NCBI GenBank assembly: GCA_036387415.1
Contig: DASVTU010000029.1
Location: 177,532 to 241,531 of the forward strand
Direction: 5' to 3'
DNA length: 64,000 nucleotides
Source of the DNA: DASVTU01 sp036387415
GTDB lineage: Bacteria; Acidobacteriota; Blastocatellia; Pyrinomonadales; Pyrinomonadaceae
Part shown: positions 7,735 to 17,054 of the stretch, piece after piece
Position numbering within the stretch: the stretch's first letter is position 1
How the letters are laid out: each line of letters opens with the position of its first letter
Program-made: the position numbers and the translations under genes
The notes under the pieces: model-generated
What the model saw: only the letters and a program-made list of their open reading frames with translations
Told to the model about the DNA's origin: nothing
Databases searched by the model: none

Positions 7735-10262
7735 CTCGCACCGCCTTTCTGCCGCGCCGCTTGAAGTTGTGAGAGGACGTAAGCGGGCGTCAGTGGCAGA
7801 CGTCGCATGCGGACTCCGGTCGCGTTGTAGACGGCGTTGGCGATGGCCGCCGCCGTCGGGATGGTTGACGGTTCGCCGATGCCGCCCGCGTCGGTCGAAC
7901 TTCGTCCAAGATATTCTTCAATCAGAACGACGTCTATCTGCGGGGTTTCGCGCGAGCCGACAATCTTGTACTGCTCAAGATTCGGATTGACCATCTTGCC
8001 CGTGTGTCGGTCGAGGATGCGATTTTCGTAGAGTGCGTAGGAGATGCCTTGTAAGACGCCGCCATTGATTTGACTCTCAAGCGTCAGACGATTCATCGGA
8101 CGACCGCAATCGTGGACGGCCACGACGCGTTCGACTCTGACAAAGCCAGTCTCTGTATCGACCGACGCTTCGACAAACTGCACGCCGCCGTAGAGACCCG
8201 TGCCCATCGAAATGCCCTGCCCTTTGCGTGCGTAGCCGCCGTAGTCGTCGGTGCGTGCGGAGCGCGCGGCGATTTGTTCCGTTCGTAGACGAGAGGCAGC
8301 CTGTTTGAACGTCCAACTCTTGGACGCGTCGCCGCCGACCGAGACGCGTCCATCGCGCATCTCAAGTTCGCTGGCACGGACGCCAAACGTCGCCGCGAGT
8401 TCGTCAAGCATCTGCTGTTTGACTTTGTAAGCGGCGTTGCGCGCCGAAGGAGTGATGGAACCCGTCGTCATGCTGCCGCCGGAGGCGGGGCCTGCCGGAG
8501 AAGCGGTGTCGCCGATGCGAATGGCGATGTCTGTGGGTTTGAGTCCGAGTTCTTCTGCGACGACCTGCGCGAGCACAGTCTTGATGCCGCCGCCGATGTC
8601 CTGCACGGCTGACAACAACTCGACCGAGCCGTCGCGCGTGACGCGCACCTCGCACGCCGAATCCATGTTGATGATGCGATACCAGACCGCCTGCGCGACG
8701 CCCAAGCCACGTTTGATGGTTCCCTCACCTTTGCCCGCCGCATGCCGACGCGACCAACCCGCGCGCTCGGCTCCAATGCGTCGTTCTTCGCGCCGCGCGT
8801 CGCTTTTGTCAATCCGGTCGCGCAGGACGAGCGGGTCGATGTCGAGATGTTCGGCGAGTTCGTCAATCAACTGTTCGAGCGCGAAGCAGCCCTGCGGGTG
8901 GCCGGGCGCGCGGAAGGCTGCGGCGGGGCCTGCGTGCGTGAACACGTCGGATTCTTCCGTCAGCACGTTGGGACATTCGTACATGTTCTGCGCGGGGCCG
9001 CCCGTGCCCGCGCCCGTGCCTGTGCCCGCCGTGCCGTAGCATTGGAGTTGAATCGCGGTGAGCGTGCCGTCGCGCTTCGCGCCGATTTTTAGTCGCTGCA
9101 CGGAGTCGGGGCGATTGCCCGTCGAAAGGTGTTCATCCTTTCTGTCAAGCATGAGTCGGACGGGCGCTCCCGTCTTCTTCGAGAGGTGCGTGGCGAGCAC
9201 GCCGTAGTTGCCCGCGCCAAACTTCGCGCCGAAGCCGCCGCCCATGAAATCCGTGAGGACGCGCACGGCGCTCTTTTTCAACTGAAAGATTTCAGCCAAC
9301 TCGTCGCGGACGCTCAGAGTGCCTTGCGTCGAAGAGTAGACGGTCAGGCCGTCGGGCTTCCAATCTGCGACGACGCCGTGAGTTTCGAGTGCCGAATGCG
9401 TCTGCACCTGCGTGTGAAACTCACCTTCAACCGTGACATCGGCTTCGGCGAAACCCTTCGATACATCACCGAGAGGTCGCCCGCGCGGCCCGCCCCTGAC
9501 GGGGCCGCGCACGTTGCCCACTTGAGTCACACCCTTCGGCCCGCCACCTCCGCCCGCCGTCTCCGCCTGGTCTGCCGCGCCAGGAAAGACGAGCGGCGCA
9601 TCCCGTTGACGCGCTCGCTCTAAATCGACGACGAAGGGCAACGGCTCATAATCAACGCGGACGAGTTTGACGGCTTCGTCCGCCGCTTGCTGCGACGTGG
9701 CGGCGACGGCCGCGATGGGTTGCCCCGCAAAACGCACGACCGGATATTTGGTCGAAAGTTCTTTCGATTTGTCGCGCAGTTCGGCGTTGCCGAGCACGCG
9801 GTCGAGCACGTGGACGGCACGCACCTGCGGATGCCGTTCCGCCGCGCTCACGTCAATCGAACGGATGCGCGCGTGCGGGTGCGGCGACGTGACCATGCGC
9901 GCGAACAACATGCCGGGCAGACGGATGTCTGCGGTGTAACGCGCCGCGCCCGTCACCTTGAGCCGACCATCGACGCGCGGCACGCGTCGGCCTACCACAG
10001 AGAGTTCTTCGTTGACGCCGAGCGGCGGCGGTTCATCGAGTGGCACGGCGCGTTCAATCTTTGCCATCTTCGCGCCGTAGATGCCTGCGTTGACGCTGAT
10101 GGCGCGCGTAGCGGTCGGCGTCTCTTTTTCTGCGGCGGCTCGCTCGGCCTGCTTCTCCGCCGCTCTGGGCACGGGCGGTTCACCCGTCGGCGCGGAGGCC
10201 GGAGCGTCGGGAGACTTGGCGGGCGCGTTGGCTCTGTCCTTCTTTTGGGTTTCAGTGCTCAT
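7731..10262 (-). CDS. Molybdenum hydroxylase large subunit (molybdopterin cytosine dinucleotide-binding)
   Basis: 843 residues, catalytic subunit of the xanthine dehydrogenase/aldehyde oxidase family. An unusually long Ala/Pro/Glu-rich N-terminal extension of about 80 residues precedes the a/b hammerhead domain (GRLKVTGAARYTADI). The cofactor domains show GGGFGAKFGAGNYG, AFRAPGHPQGCFALEQ and the C-terminal GGIGEP, whose Glu (about residue 795) is the catalytic base of the family. Active-site substitutions that would separate xanthine from aldehyde substrates cannot be judged safely; gene order Fe-S, Mo, FAD and the PaoB-type medium subunit favour an aldehyde oxidoreductase. No Tat signal here, so export would rely on the Fe-S partner. 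Confidence 0.93.
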   Translation of the reverse strand: MSTETQKKDRANAPAKSPDAPASAPTGEPPVPRAAEKQAERAAAEKETPTATRAISVNAGIYGAKMAKIERAVPLDEPPPLGVNEELSVVGRRVPRVDGRLKVTGAARYTADIRLPGMLFARMVTSPHPHARIRSIDVSAAERHPQVRAVHVLDRVLGNAELRDKSKELSTKYPVVRFAGQPIAAVAATSQQAADEAVKLVRVDYEPLPFVVDLERARQRDAPLVFPGAADQAETAGGGGGPKGVTQVGNVRGPVRGGPRGRPLGDVSKGFAEADVTVEGEFHTQVQTHSALETHGVVADWKPDGLTVYSSTQGTLSVRDELAEIFQLKKSAVRVLTDFMGGGFGAKFGAGNYGVLATHLSKKTGAPVRLMLDRKDEHLSTGNRPDSVQRLKIGAKRDGTLTAIQLQCYGTAGTGTGAGTGGPAQNMYECPNVLTEESDVFTHAGPAAAFRAPGHPQGCFALEQLIDELAEHLDIDPLVLRDRIDKSDARREERRIGAERAGWSRRHAAGKGEGTIKRGLGVAQAVWYRIINMDSACEVRVTRDGSVELLSAVQDIGGGIKTVLAQVVAEELGLKPTDIAIRIGDTASPAGPASGGSMTTGSITPSARNAAYKVKQQMLDELAATFGVRASELEMRDGRVSVGGDASKSWTFKQAASRLRTEQIAARSARTDDYGGYARKGQGISMGTGLYGGVQFVEASVDTETGFVRVERVVAVHDCGRPMNRLTLESQINGGVLQGISYALYENRILDRHTGKMVNPNLEQYKIVGSRETPQIDVVLIEEYLGRSSTDAGGIGEPSTIPTAAAIANAVYNATGVRMRRLPLTPAYVLSQLQAARQKGGAR

Positions 10263-10266
10263 CCGT

Positions 10267-10926
10267 TTACTCGCCCCCCTTCTTCTGTCCGCCGCTAACT
10301 CGCGCCGCCGCGAGCGTCGCCTCGAAAACTTTCGGGTACGTGCCGCAGCGACAGAGATTGCCGCTCGTCGCCGTCTGCACGTCTTCGAGCGTCGGTTGCG
10401 CTTTGCGCTTGAGGAGCGCCGCGCAACTCATCACCATGCCCGGCGTGCAGAAGCCACACTGCATCGCGTCGTATTCGATGAAGGCTTCCTGCACGGGATG
10501 GAGCACGTCGCCCTGCGCGAGTCCTTCGATGGTGGTGATGGCGCGAGTTTGCGCGTCGATGGCGAGCGTCATGCAGGAGCAGACGGGCACGGCGTCCAAC
10601 CAGACGGTGCACGCCGAACAAGAGCCACGGTCGCAGACAACCTTCGTGCCCGTTAGACCCAACTCGAAACGCAAAGCCTCGGCCAGCGTCGTGCGCGGCT
10701 CAACCACGATGCGTTTCTCCGCCCCGTTGACGCGCAACGTGACGGCGACCGCGCCCGGCCCGACCACCGTCGTCGCATCCCTCAACGCCCCAGACGCTTC
10801 CTTCGCGCCGAGCAGGCCACCTTCCACGATGGCCGCGCCCGCCGCCGTCAGCCCCGCGCCTTTGAGGAAGCCGCGCCGCGTGACACACTTCTGCTTGTCT
10901 GTGTCCTTCTCCGCATGCTTCGACAT
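10267..10926 (-). CDS. Molybdenum hydroxylase 2Fe-2S subunit with Tat signal
   Basis: 219 residues. The N-terminus has a twin-arginine signal (TRRGFLKGAGL followed by an Ala/Gly-rich hydrophobic stretch), so the whole heterotrimer is probably moved folded to the periplasm, as E. coli PaoABC is. The plant-type 2Fe-2S site is CDRGSCSACTVW plus CSC; the second cluster is CGFCTPGM and CRCGTYP. First gene of the operon, 4 bases before the large subunit start. The ATG at 10926 is preceded by a purine-rich CAAGGAGCAAAC ribosome site read on the minus strand. Confidence 0.93.
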   Translation of the reverse strand: MSKHAEKDTDKQKCVTRRGFLKGAGLTAAGAAIVEGGLLGAKEASGALRDATTVVGPGAVAVTLRVNGAEKRIVVEPRTTLAEALRFELGLTGTKVVCDRGSCSACTVWLDAVPVCSCMTLAIDAQTRAITTIEGLAQGDVLHPVQEAFIEYDAMQCGFCTPGMVMSCAALLKRKAQPTLEDVQTATSGNLCRCGTYPKVFEATLAAARVSGGQKKGGE

Positions 10927-11145
10927 GTTTGCTCCTTGAGAGATGTTCAGTGCGTTGTCGTTTCAAATTTCGTGTCGAGAGATTTCAAACCGGATGGATG
11001 CCGAATCCTATGACAGAAAGATGGCGGCAAGGTTACAGCAACGGAGAAACTTCCGCGCATTGTTTATGCCGCCCGTCTGTCTATTGAGTCTTGAAGCGTT
11101 TCAATTTCGCCGTGACGATTTAGCTTTCGTGCGCGCGGCGATGCT

Positions 11146-11826
11146 TCATCCGGTGAATTTATAGCCGACGCGATGGACGGTGATGATGTGGCGCGGGTCG
11201 CCGGGCGTGTCTTCGATTTTCTGTCGCAGCTTGGCGATGTGCATATCGACAGTGCGCGTCAGAGGCAGTCCGTCGTAGCCCCAAACGGCGTCGAGCAATT
11301 GGTCGCGGCTAACGACTTCGCCGCGATGTTCGACGAAGTATTTGATGATTTTGAATTCGCGCGGGCTGAGGTCGAGCGGCTTGCTATCTTTGGTGGCCTC
11401 GAAGTTTTTGAAGTTGACTTCGACATCACCGAAATGGACGCTCTCAATCTTTTCCAGGGGCTTCGACGCGCGGCGCAGGACGGCTTCGACGCGTGCCATG
11501 AGTTCGAGAAAACTGAAAGGCTTGGTGACGTAATCGTCAGCGCCCGTCTTGAGGCCGAGCACTTTATCAATCTCCTGCCCGCGCGCCGTGAGCATAATAA
11601 TCGGCGTGCTGTTGCCCTCGCTGCGGAGTTGCTTGCACACGTCGAGGCCGCTCATGCGCGGCAGCATCACGTCGAGAATAACGAGGTCTAAGCCCTTTTC
11701 GGAGGCGAGACGCAAGCCCGTCGAACCGTCGCGCGCCACCTGCACCGTGTAGCCTTCGTATGTGAAGCCGTCGCGCAGTGCCACGGCCATCGCCTGATCG
11801 TCTTCCACAATTAAAACTTTTCGCAT
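11146..11826 (-). CDS. OmpR/PhoB-type response regulator
   Basis: 226 residues from the ATG at 11826; the frame is open 17 codons further up, but MRKVLIVEDD is the normal family start. The receiver domain has Asp9/Asp10, phospho-acceptor Asp52 (VILDVMLP), switch Thr in IIMLTARG and Lys in YVTKPF. A C-terminal winged helix follows (LSPREFKIIKYFVEHRGEVVSRDQLLDAVWGY to RVGYKF). It lies downstream of the membrane sensor kinase gene on the same strand, separated by 145 bases that hold inverted repeat B, so it is the cognate transcription factor. Target genes are not evident. Confidence 0.93.
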   Translation of the reverse strand: MRKVLIVEDDQAMAVALRDGFTYEGYTVQVARDGSTGLRLASEKGLDLVILDVMLPRMSGLDVCKQLRSEGNSTPIIMLTARGQEIDKVLGLKTGADDYVTKPFSFLELMARVEAVLRRASKPLEKIESVHFGDVEVNFKNFEATKDSKPLDLSPREFKIIKYFVEHRGEVVSRDQLLDAVWGYDGLPLTRTVDMHIAKLRQKIEDTPGDPRHIITVHRVGYKFTG

Positions 11827-11862
11827 CAGTTCACCATTTGAGACTTCTATCCAAATCAGGAA

Positions 11863-11951
11863 TAGCCACAGAGACACAGAGGGACAGAGGTAAAATTATG
11901 ACTCAAGCATTGCCTTCTTCTTTCATTTACCCCTCTGTGTCTCTGTGGCTA
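11863..11951. repeat. 3'-end inverted repeat B (word type CACAGAGA)
   Basis: A perfect 21-bp inverted repeat, 11863-11883 with 11931-11951, core AGCCACAGAGACACAGAGGG, loop 47 bases. A shifted second copy of the word (GGACAGAGGTAAA) allows alternative pairing with TTTACCCCTCT. It sits just after the sensor kinase stop codon and before its regulator gene in the same direction, so it would reduce or process read-through inside the kinase-regulator pair. Confidence 0.88.
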
Positions 11952-11971
11952 ATTTTGCATTGAATTCACGT

Positions 11972-13666
11972 TTATTGTTTGAGGCCGAAGCCGAGCGGCG
12001 GCGCGTCGCTGCCAAGCATGGGCGTCGGTTTTTCGGGCGTTTCGGCGCGGTCGCTGGCGTTTTCTGCGACGGGCAGTTGAATCGTAAACGTGCTGCCGCG
12101 TCCCGGTTCGCTCTCGACAGTGACACGCCCGCGATGCGCTTTGACGATGTGTTGGACGAGTGAGAGGCCGAGGCCGCTGCCCTTCACGTCGTGGACGAGG
12201 CCAGTCGAGACGCGATAGAACTTCTCGAAAATCTTGGACTGTTCTTCGCGCGGAATGCCGATGCCGTAATCGGTGACGGAGATCCGTATCTGCCCGTCGC
12301 GCTGTTCGAGTTGCACGCGAATCTCTTTCGACGCGCCGGAATATTTGACGGCGTTGTCGAGCAGATTCATGAACGCCTGCGCGATGGCATCGGTGTCGAT
12401 ACGTGCGGGCGGCAAGCTTTGCGGCGGCGCATCAAAGACGACGCTGAAGCCCTGCTGTTTCAACTGCACGTCAAAGGTTTTGAGCATCGCGCAGATAATG
12501 TCGCTGACGCTGGCGCGCTCGAACTGGTAAGTTTTGCGGTCGGATTCAATTTTGGAGAAGTCGAGAATGTTGTTGATGAGTTGTGTCAGACGACGACTCT
12601 CGGTTTCGATGTACTCGCCATACTCACGTATCTTCTCGTCGTCTTTAACGCGTCCGAGTTTCAGGAATTCGCCGAAGACGCGAATCGAGGAGAGCGGCGT
12701 GCGAAGTTCGTGCGAGACGTTGGAGACGAAATCGGTCTTCATCTGCGACAGGCGCATCTCGCGCGAGGCGGTCTTGAGCGCAAGCGCGATGCCGCTAATG
12801 AGCACGGCGGTGAGCAAGACGGAGAGCGTCAGATTGAAATTGAAATTCCAGTGTGCCCATTGCGCGGGCGTCATGTGACGGCTGCGTATGCCGAGACGCC
12901 AACCGTAAAAATAGGGCAAGCCCATGGAGATTTCATCGTCCTGTCCCTTGACCGCCTGCGACGAAAAGACTTGCTCGCCACGGTTGTTGTGAATCGTAAC
13001 GATGACGTTTTCCGCGGCCTCGCCGGGAAAATATTTGACCATCAACTTCTTGACAGCTTCGGGCAAGACGCGCTCGCCGAAGTAAGCCGTGTCCAAAATC
13101 ATTCCGGCGACGCCGACCACCCTTGAGTGTGCGTCAACGACGGGTTTGTACAGCAGCGGCGTTTCGGGGTCGCGCTCGTAGTAGGAAAGCGATGCTTCTT
13201 TGAGATGGGTTCCCTCTTGCGTCAGGAGTTTGTATGGCGCGGAGACGATGTTGGCGGCGCGTGCTTCGTTGGCGGGAACGTCTGTGACTCTTGATTGGTC
13301 GCGCGGGTTGAAGAAGAGAACCTGCGATTGACCGTCAGGACGAATAACGACGATAAAGAGGCGTCGCGCTTCGGCGATGTCGCACTTGCCAAAGTGATAC
13401 TTGATGCTGTCGAAGTTATCGACGGTGAGCGAATATGATGAAACTTTAAGCGTCTCGTCGGCGGTTTCCCAGTAGACGCGCTTGACCTCTCTGGAAACGT
13501 CGTTGACGTAGTTCTTCATCCAGACCGTTTCGGCGACGGTCGAAGTGGTTTCCAGTTTCCGCAGCGACCAGTATTGAATGGCGAGAATGCTCAAAAGCGG
13601 CAAGACGACTGCGAGGAATCCCAACCAGAGAATGTGGCGCTTGGCGAATGTGTTCAATTTCATCAT
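11972..13666 (-). CDS. Membrane sensor histidine kinase
   Basis: 564 residues. The first helix (ILWLGFLAVVLPLLSILAI, 12-30) and second helix (LTLSVLLTAVLISGIALAL, about 279-297) bracket a 245-residue periplasmic sensor domain with a Cache-like look (LLYKPVVDAHSRVVGVAGMIL). The H box is SNVSHELRTPL with His319; N box AFMNLLDNAVKYS; G1 DYGIGI; G2 GSGLGL. All core residues are intact, so it should be an active kinase. Its partner is the OmpR-type regulator encoded next. The signal sensed is unknown. Two adjacent ATG codons open the gene; either gives the same protein within one residue. Confidence 0.93.
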   Translation of the reverse strand: MMKLNTFAKRHILWLGFLAVVLPLLSILAIQYWSLRKLETTSTVAETVWMKNYVNDVSREVKRVYWETADETLKVSSYSLTVDNFDSIKYHFGKCDIAEARRLFIVVIRPDGQSQVLFFNPRDQSRVTDVPANEARAANIVSAPYKLLTQEGTHLKEASLSYYERDPETPLLYKPVVDAHSRVVGVAGMILDTAYFGERVLPEAVKKLMVKYFPGEAAENVIVTIHNNRGEQVFSSQAVKGQDDEISMGLPYFYGWRLGIRSRHMTPAQWAHWNFNFNLTLSVLLTAVLISGIALALKTASREMRLSQMKTDFVSNVSHELRTPLSSIRVFGEFLKLGRVKDDEKIREYGEYIETESRRLTQLINNILDFSKIESDRKTYQFERASVSDIICAMLKTFDVQLKQQGFSVVFDAPPQSLPPARIDTDAIAQAFMNLLDNAVKYSGASKEIRVQLEQRDGQIRISVTDYGIGIPREEQSKIFEKFYRVSTGLVHDVKGSGLGLSLVQHIVKAHRGRVTVESEPGRGSTFTIQLPVAENASDRAETPEKPTPMLGSDAPPLGFGLKQ

Positions 13667-13895
13667 CGCTTCGATTTCATCCGACGCTGCCCCGTTCGCA
13701 CTCCTTCACGGCGCATAACATACACTGAAACAACGCCGTAGTCTTTAGCCTCCGAGCCACATTTTACAAATCATTTACAGCTTTTACCTCTATTTACCGC
13801 ACCTTGATGACATTTACCTCCCGCACCGCTAGACTCGCGCCCACCTCGTACAAAACTTCTGCACGGGCAGACCTGACGGAAGGATGGCGAAAGCG

Positions 13896-14081
13896 ATGTG
13901 GAGAACAAAATCAAAAAAGATTGTCGGCGTTCTTATTCTCTCGCTCGCCGCCGTAGCGGGCGTGGCCTCCGGCGCGCACGCGCGTATCCCCACATGGCTC
14001 TGCGAACATCTCCCCGCACAACGCACCCCGACCGAAACCACCATCTTTTTCTCCAACGGGATTATCTCCATCGGCAGCTAA
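13896..14081 (+). CDS. Small secreted peptide, hypothetical
   Basis: 61 residues from the ATG at 13896, which has GGAAGG 12 bases upstream; an in-frame ATG at 13884 directly abuts that motif and is less likely. The N-terminus is a textbook signal peptide: basic WRTKSKK, hydrophobic IVGVLILSLAAVAGV, and ASGAHA before a likely cleavage. The mature peptide would be about 32 residues with one Cys. It is followed by tandem repeats and a strong hairpin terminator, consistent with a real transcript. Nothing in it points to a function. Confidence 0.5.
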   Translation: MWRTKSKKIVGVLILSLAAVAGVASGAHARIPTWLCEHLPAQRTPTETTIFFSNGIISIGS

Positions 14082-14129
14082 ACACATGCTCGCAGTGCAC
14101 ATTTACGACAGACGAAAAACTCTCACGAT

Positions 14130-14198
14130 AAAAACTTGCGACTACTAAAAACTTGCGACCACCGAAAAGTCGCCGCCACCAAAAAAGTTACGGCTACC
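14130..14198. repeat. Four imperfect 17-18 base tandem units running into a terminator
   Basis: Units begin at 14130, 14147, 14164 and 14181. The first two read AAAAACTTGCGAC plus TACT or CACC; the third and fourth are more diverged (GAAAAGTCGCCGCCACC, AAAAAAGTTACGGCTACC). The last unit is itself the left arm of the terminator hairpin, so the hairpin may have grown from the repeat. Confidence 0.65.
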
Positions 14199-14220
14199 AC
14201 GATTGGTAGCCGTAACTTTT
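14183..14220. terminator. Bidirectional intrinsic terminator
   Basis: A perfect 17-bp stem, 14183-14199 with 14204-14220, around the loop CGAT. A-runs on one side and T-runs on the other make it usable from both strands. It lies between the small secreted peptide gene and the convergent sialidase-fold gene. Confidence 0.93.
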
Positions 14221-14278
14221 AGTGCGGGGAGAGTTTGTCAGAATGCAGAGATGCGCGTCTGGAATAGACATCCGGCGT

Positions 14279-15778
14279 CTAGCGCGCGGCAAAGAGGTCG
14301 GTTCCACCAGACTGACGCGTGATGGTGGCGAGCGCGGCACCATCGTTGTCGAGGCTGTTGACTCTGCCGTCAGCGTTGCGGTCGCGCCCTTGAATGCAAT
14401 CATTGGTGATGCAGCCGTCGGCGAAGGCGACGAGAAGACGTCCCTGCTTATCGACGGTGGCATCGTTGAAGTCGAGAAGGTTGCGTGTGCCCGAAGGGCA
14501 GGTCGTGCCGTTGGTGCAGATGACGCCGCGTTGGACGGGGTCGTTCGGCGTGGCATCGACGGTCGTCCACGTCTGTCCGCCGTCGAAAGTGGTGGCAACG
14601 TAGAGATGCCAGACGCCCGCGAAGTTGGTATCGGTGCTGGTGCCGTCGCCGCCCGTGGGCGTGCCGATGAAGACGAAGGATGCGCGGTCGTCGTCGCCCG
14701 CGACCATCGCTGGAAAGACGGTCTGCTGGATGCCGAAAGCCGTGCCGACATCCTGTGTGTTCGTCCACGTCGCGCCACGGTCGCGCGAGACGGCGACTTT
14801 GGGATGACCGTTGCCGTCGGCGTAACCGATGTAGACTGTGTTATTTGCGCCGATGCCGACGGACGGGTCGGTCTTGCCTGCGGTGCTGCCCGGAACGGTG
14901 CGGATTTTCCACGTCAGGCCATTGTCGGTGGAAACCACTACGCCCTGCTTGCCGCCGCAACTCTTGTTCGGCACGTAGACCGTACCGTCGGGCGCGACTT
15001 TGATGTGCCCATGGAGGCCGCCGCACTGTGTCAGGTTGTACATCGGGACGGCGGGGCCGAAGGTCAAGCCGCCGTCGTCGCTGCGTGCGATTTCGGCGAG
15101 GCCGATGTCCTGCGAGGCGTAGTAAAAGGTGTTCGGATAACCGAGAATCGGGCCGCCGAGGATGGCGGGCGCATACTTACCGCCGCCGATGGTCTGGTGG
15201 TCAACGCCGGAATTGATGCCGAAGCCGAGGATGGGCGTCCAAGTGTCGCCGTCGTTATCCGTCATGGCGGCGATGCTCATCTTGTTGGGCAGCAGTTGCG
15301 AGACAATGGTGCGTCCAGTCGCGGAATCTGTGAAGAGAATCGGGTCGAAAGAGGTGAGCGAAGTGAGCAGCGTGGATTTATCCTGCCACGTCGCGGCGGC
15401 GGGCGAAACGCTGTCGTTGAAACTGACGCGCAGAGTCTCCAAACCCGCGATAAACATGACGTTTCCGGTGTTCCAGTTGACGCCGATGGAAGGCTCGCCT
15501 GCGCTAGTTCCGAGACCGTTCGGCGCCGCGTAGTTGGTGTAACTCGGTGTCACGGTTGAACTTTGCGCCGGACTCGCGGCGTTTGCCCTGTTCAACGAAT
15601 TGAAAATAGCCACAACTGCCAGCGATAGAACAATTAACACGCTTAAAAAATCTGCTGATGAAACGGAAAACCGCCGCGCGGCTGAGCCGAGACGACGGAT
15701 ATGTGCTTTGACTTCAACTGTTTGCGCGGCGAAATTGCGCGCACGAAGACTGTCGGGAAGAATTTTCGTAAATTTCAT
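14279..15778 (-). CDS. Secreted sialidase-fold (BNR/Asp-box) protein
   Basis: 499 residues from the ATG at 15778, chosen because AAGGAG lies just upstream and the next ATG, 21 codons earlier, adds non-signal sequence. The N-terminus is long and basic with a hydrophobic helix (FLSVLIVLSLAVVAIF) ending in RANAA, a signal peptide. The body holds several Asp-box motifs: SDDGGLTF, STDNGLTW, SRDRGATW, TFDGGQTW, typical of a six-bladed beta-propeller. Near the C-terminus RDRNADGRVNSLD resembles a dockerin-like calcium loop. The sialidase Arg triad is not evident, so enzymatic function is not claimed; binding or glycan hydrolase roles are both possible. Confidence 0.82.
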   Translation of the reverse strand: MKFTKILPDSLRARNFAAQTVEVKAHIRRLGSAARRFSVSSADFLSVLIVLSLAVVAIFNSLNRANAASPAQSSTVTPSYTNYAAPNGLGTSAGEPSIGVNWNTGNVMFIAGLETLRVSFNDSVSPAAATWQDKSTLLTSLTSFDPILFTDSATGRTIVSQLLPNKMSIAAMTDNDGDTWTPILGFGINSGVDHQTIGGGKYAPAILGGPILGYPNTFYYASQDIGLAEIARSDDGGLTFGPAVPMYNLTQCGGLHGHIKVAPDGTVYVPNKSCGGKQGVVVSTDNGLTWKIRTVPGSTAGKTDPSVGIGANNTVYIGYADGNGHPKVAVSRDRGATWTNTQDVGTAFGIQQTVFPAMVAGDDDRASFVFIGTPTGGDGTSTDTNFAGVWHLYVATTFDGGQTWTTVDATPNDPVQRGVICTNGTTCPSGTRNLLDFNDATVDKQGRLLVAFADGCITNDCIQGRDRNADGRVNSLDNDGAALATITRQSGGTDLFAAR

Positions 15779-15935
15779 TGCTGAGTTGGCTCCTTGAGGG
15801 TGACGGCGATTCAGGCATTGGCAGAGAGTCGCGCCGTACAACTTTTGCCCGTAAGTGCGTGAGGCGTCGCGCCTTCGGCGACAGGTACACTCTAGTCAAA
15901 GCCACTTGAGAAATTCTTGAGGTAGGAATAAAGAC

Positions 15936-16063
15936 AAGGAGAAAGGGTTAAATGGGGAAATGAGTAAAGGGAAAATTGGGTAAGTGGAAATGGGGAGACG
16001 CGGGAAAGGATTCGTTTTTTGTCTTAACCCTTTACCTGCTTCCCCATTTCCCTTTTCGTCCCT
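15936..16063. repeat. 3'-end inverted repeat C (word types AAAGGG, AAATGGGGAA)
   Basis: Imperfect arms of about 40 bases, 15936-15975 and 16024-16063, aligned through AAAGGG, AAATGGGGAA and GTAAAGGG blocks. A second copy of the AAATGGGGA word at 15988-15996 in the loop offers alternative pairing. It lies directly after the quinone-reductase-like gene stop (minus strand). Confidence 0.72.
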
Positions 16064-16072
16064 TCGTTTTTC

Positions 16073-17035
16073 TTATGGAATCAGCACGATTTTGCCGTAC
16101 GCGCCGGGTTCGAGGACGGCGTGATGTGCGCGTGGCGCGTCGGCGAGCGGCATCTCACGCGCGGCGACGGGGCGCAGAGTCCTGTTTTCCAGACCCGCGA
16201 CGAGCGCGCCGTGAATACCCGTAAGTTCTTGTGTCGGTGTATTTAAGAGTGACATGCCGAGAATCGCTGCGTCGCGCGACATGGCGGCGCGCGGGTCAAT
16301 CTCGACGCGCCCGCGACTGCCGATGACGACCACCCGCCCGCCCCGCGCGAGGACGTTCAAATCCTTGTCAAGATTGACGTTAGCCAGCATCTCAAGCACC
16401 ACATCGACGCCGCGCTCCGCCGTCAATTCCATGAGTCGTGCGAGATAATCATCCGCGCGATGGTCAAGCACATGGTGCGCGCCCTGTTCGGACACCAAAC
16501 GTCGCCCATCTTCCGTTCCGCCTGTCCCGAAGACCGTCAGCCCTGCGGCACGCGCCAACTGCACCGCCGCCACGCCGACCCCGCCGCTCGCGCCGTGAAC
16601 CAGCACCGTCTCGCCCGCCACGGCGTGCGCGCGTTGAAAGAGAGCGCGGTAGGCGGTCGCATAAGGCACGTAGACACCCGCGCCCTGCGCGAAAGAGACG
16701 TGTTCCGGCAGAGGGTAGACCTGCGACTCCTCGCACAGAGCGAGTTCGGCATACGTGCCGCTCAAACTCCCCGCCAAATACACGCGTTCGCCCACATGGA
16801 CGCGGCTCACGCCTTCGCCCACAGCTTCAACCACGCCTGCCCCGTCAGAACCCGGCGTGTAGGGGAGCGTCGGTATCCGCGCGTACGCTCCTGCGCGAAT
16901 GTATGTGTCAACCGGATTGACGCCCGCCGCACCGACGCGCACCAACACCTCTCCGTGTCCCACCTGTGGGTCTGCAACTTCCTCTATCTGCATCACTTCC
17001 GGCGCGCCAAACTCGTTCACTCGAATCGCTTTCAC
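16073..17035 (-). CDS. NADPH:quinone reductase-like MDR oxidoreductase
   Basis: 320 residues from a GTG at 17035. That start has AGGAG 8 bases upstream and gives the family start VKAIRVNEFG; the longer frame would run into the upstream peptidase gene. It is a zinc-free medium-chain dehydrogenase of the zeta-crystallin/Qor group: GAAGVNPVDTYIRAG, PGSDGAGVVEAVGEGV, and a Rossmann motif HGASGGVGVAAVQLA. NADPH-dependent one-electron reduction of quinones or reduction of enals is the usual activity. It follows the M28 peptidase gene on the same strand with a 19-base gap, so they may share a transcript. Confidence 0.88.
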   Translation of the reverse strand: MKAIRVNEFGAPEVMQIEEVADPQVGHGEVLVRVGAAGVNPVDTYIRAGAYARIPTLPYTPGSDGAGVVEAVGEGVSRVHVGERVYLAGSLSGTYAELALCEESQVYPLPEHVSFAQGAGVYVPYATAYRALFQRAHAVAGETVLVHGASGGVGVAAVQLARAAGLTVFGTGGTEDGRRLVSEQGAHHVLDHRADDYLARLMELTAERGVDVVLEMLANVNLDKDLNVLARGGRVVVIGSRGRVEIDPRAAMSRDAAILGMSLLNTPTQELTGIHGALVAGLENRTLRPVAAREMPLADAPRAHHAVLEPGAYGKIVLIP

Positions 17036-17054
17036 ACGGTTTCTCCTTTTCAAT

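Noticed and set aside
14222..15559. 445-codon open frame on the plus strand
   Set aside because: Antisense to the sialidase-fold gene, whose Asp boxes and signal peptide establish the real frame.
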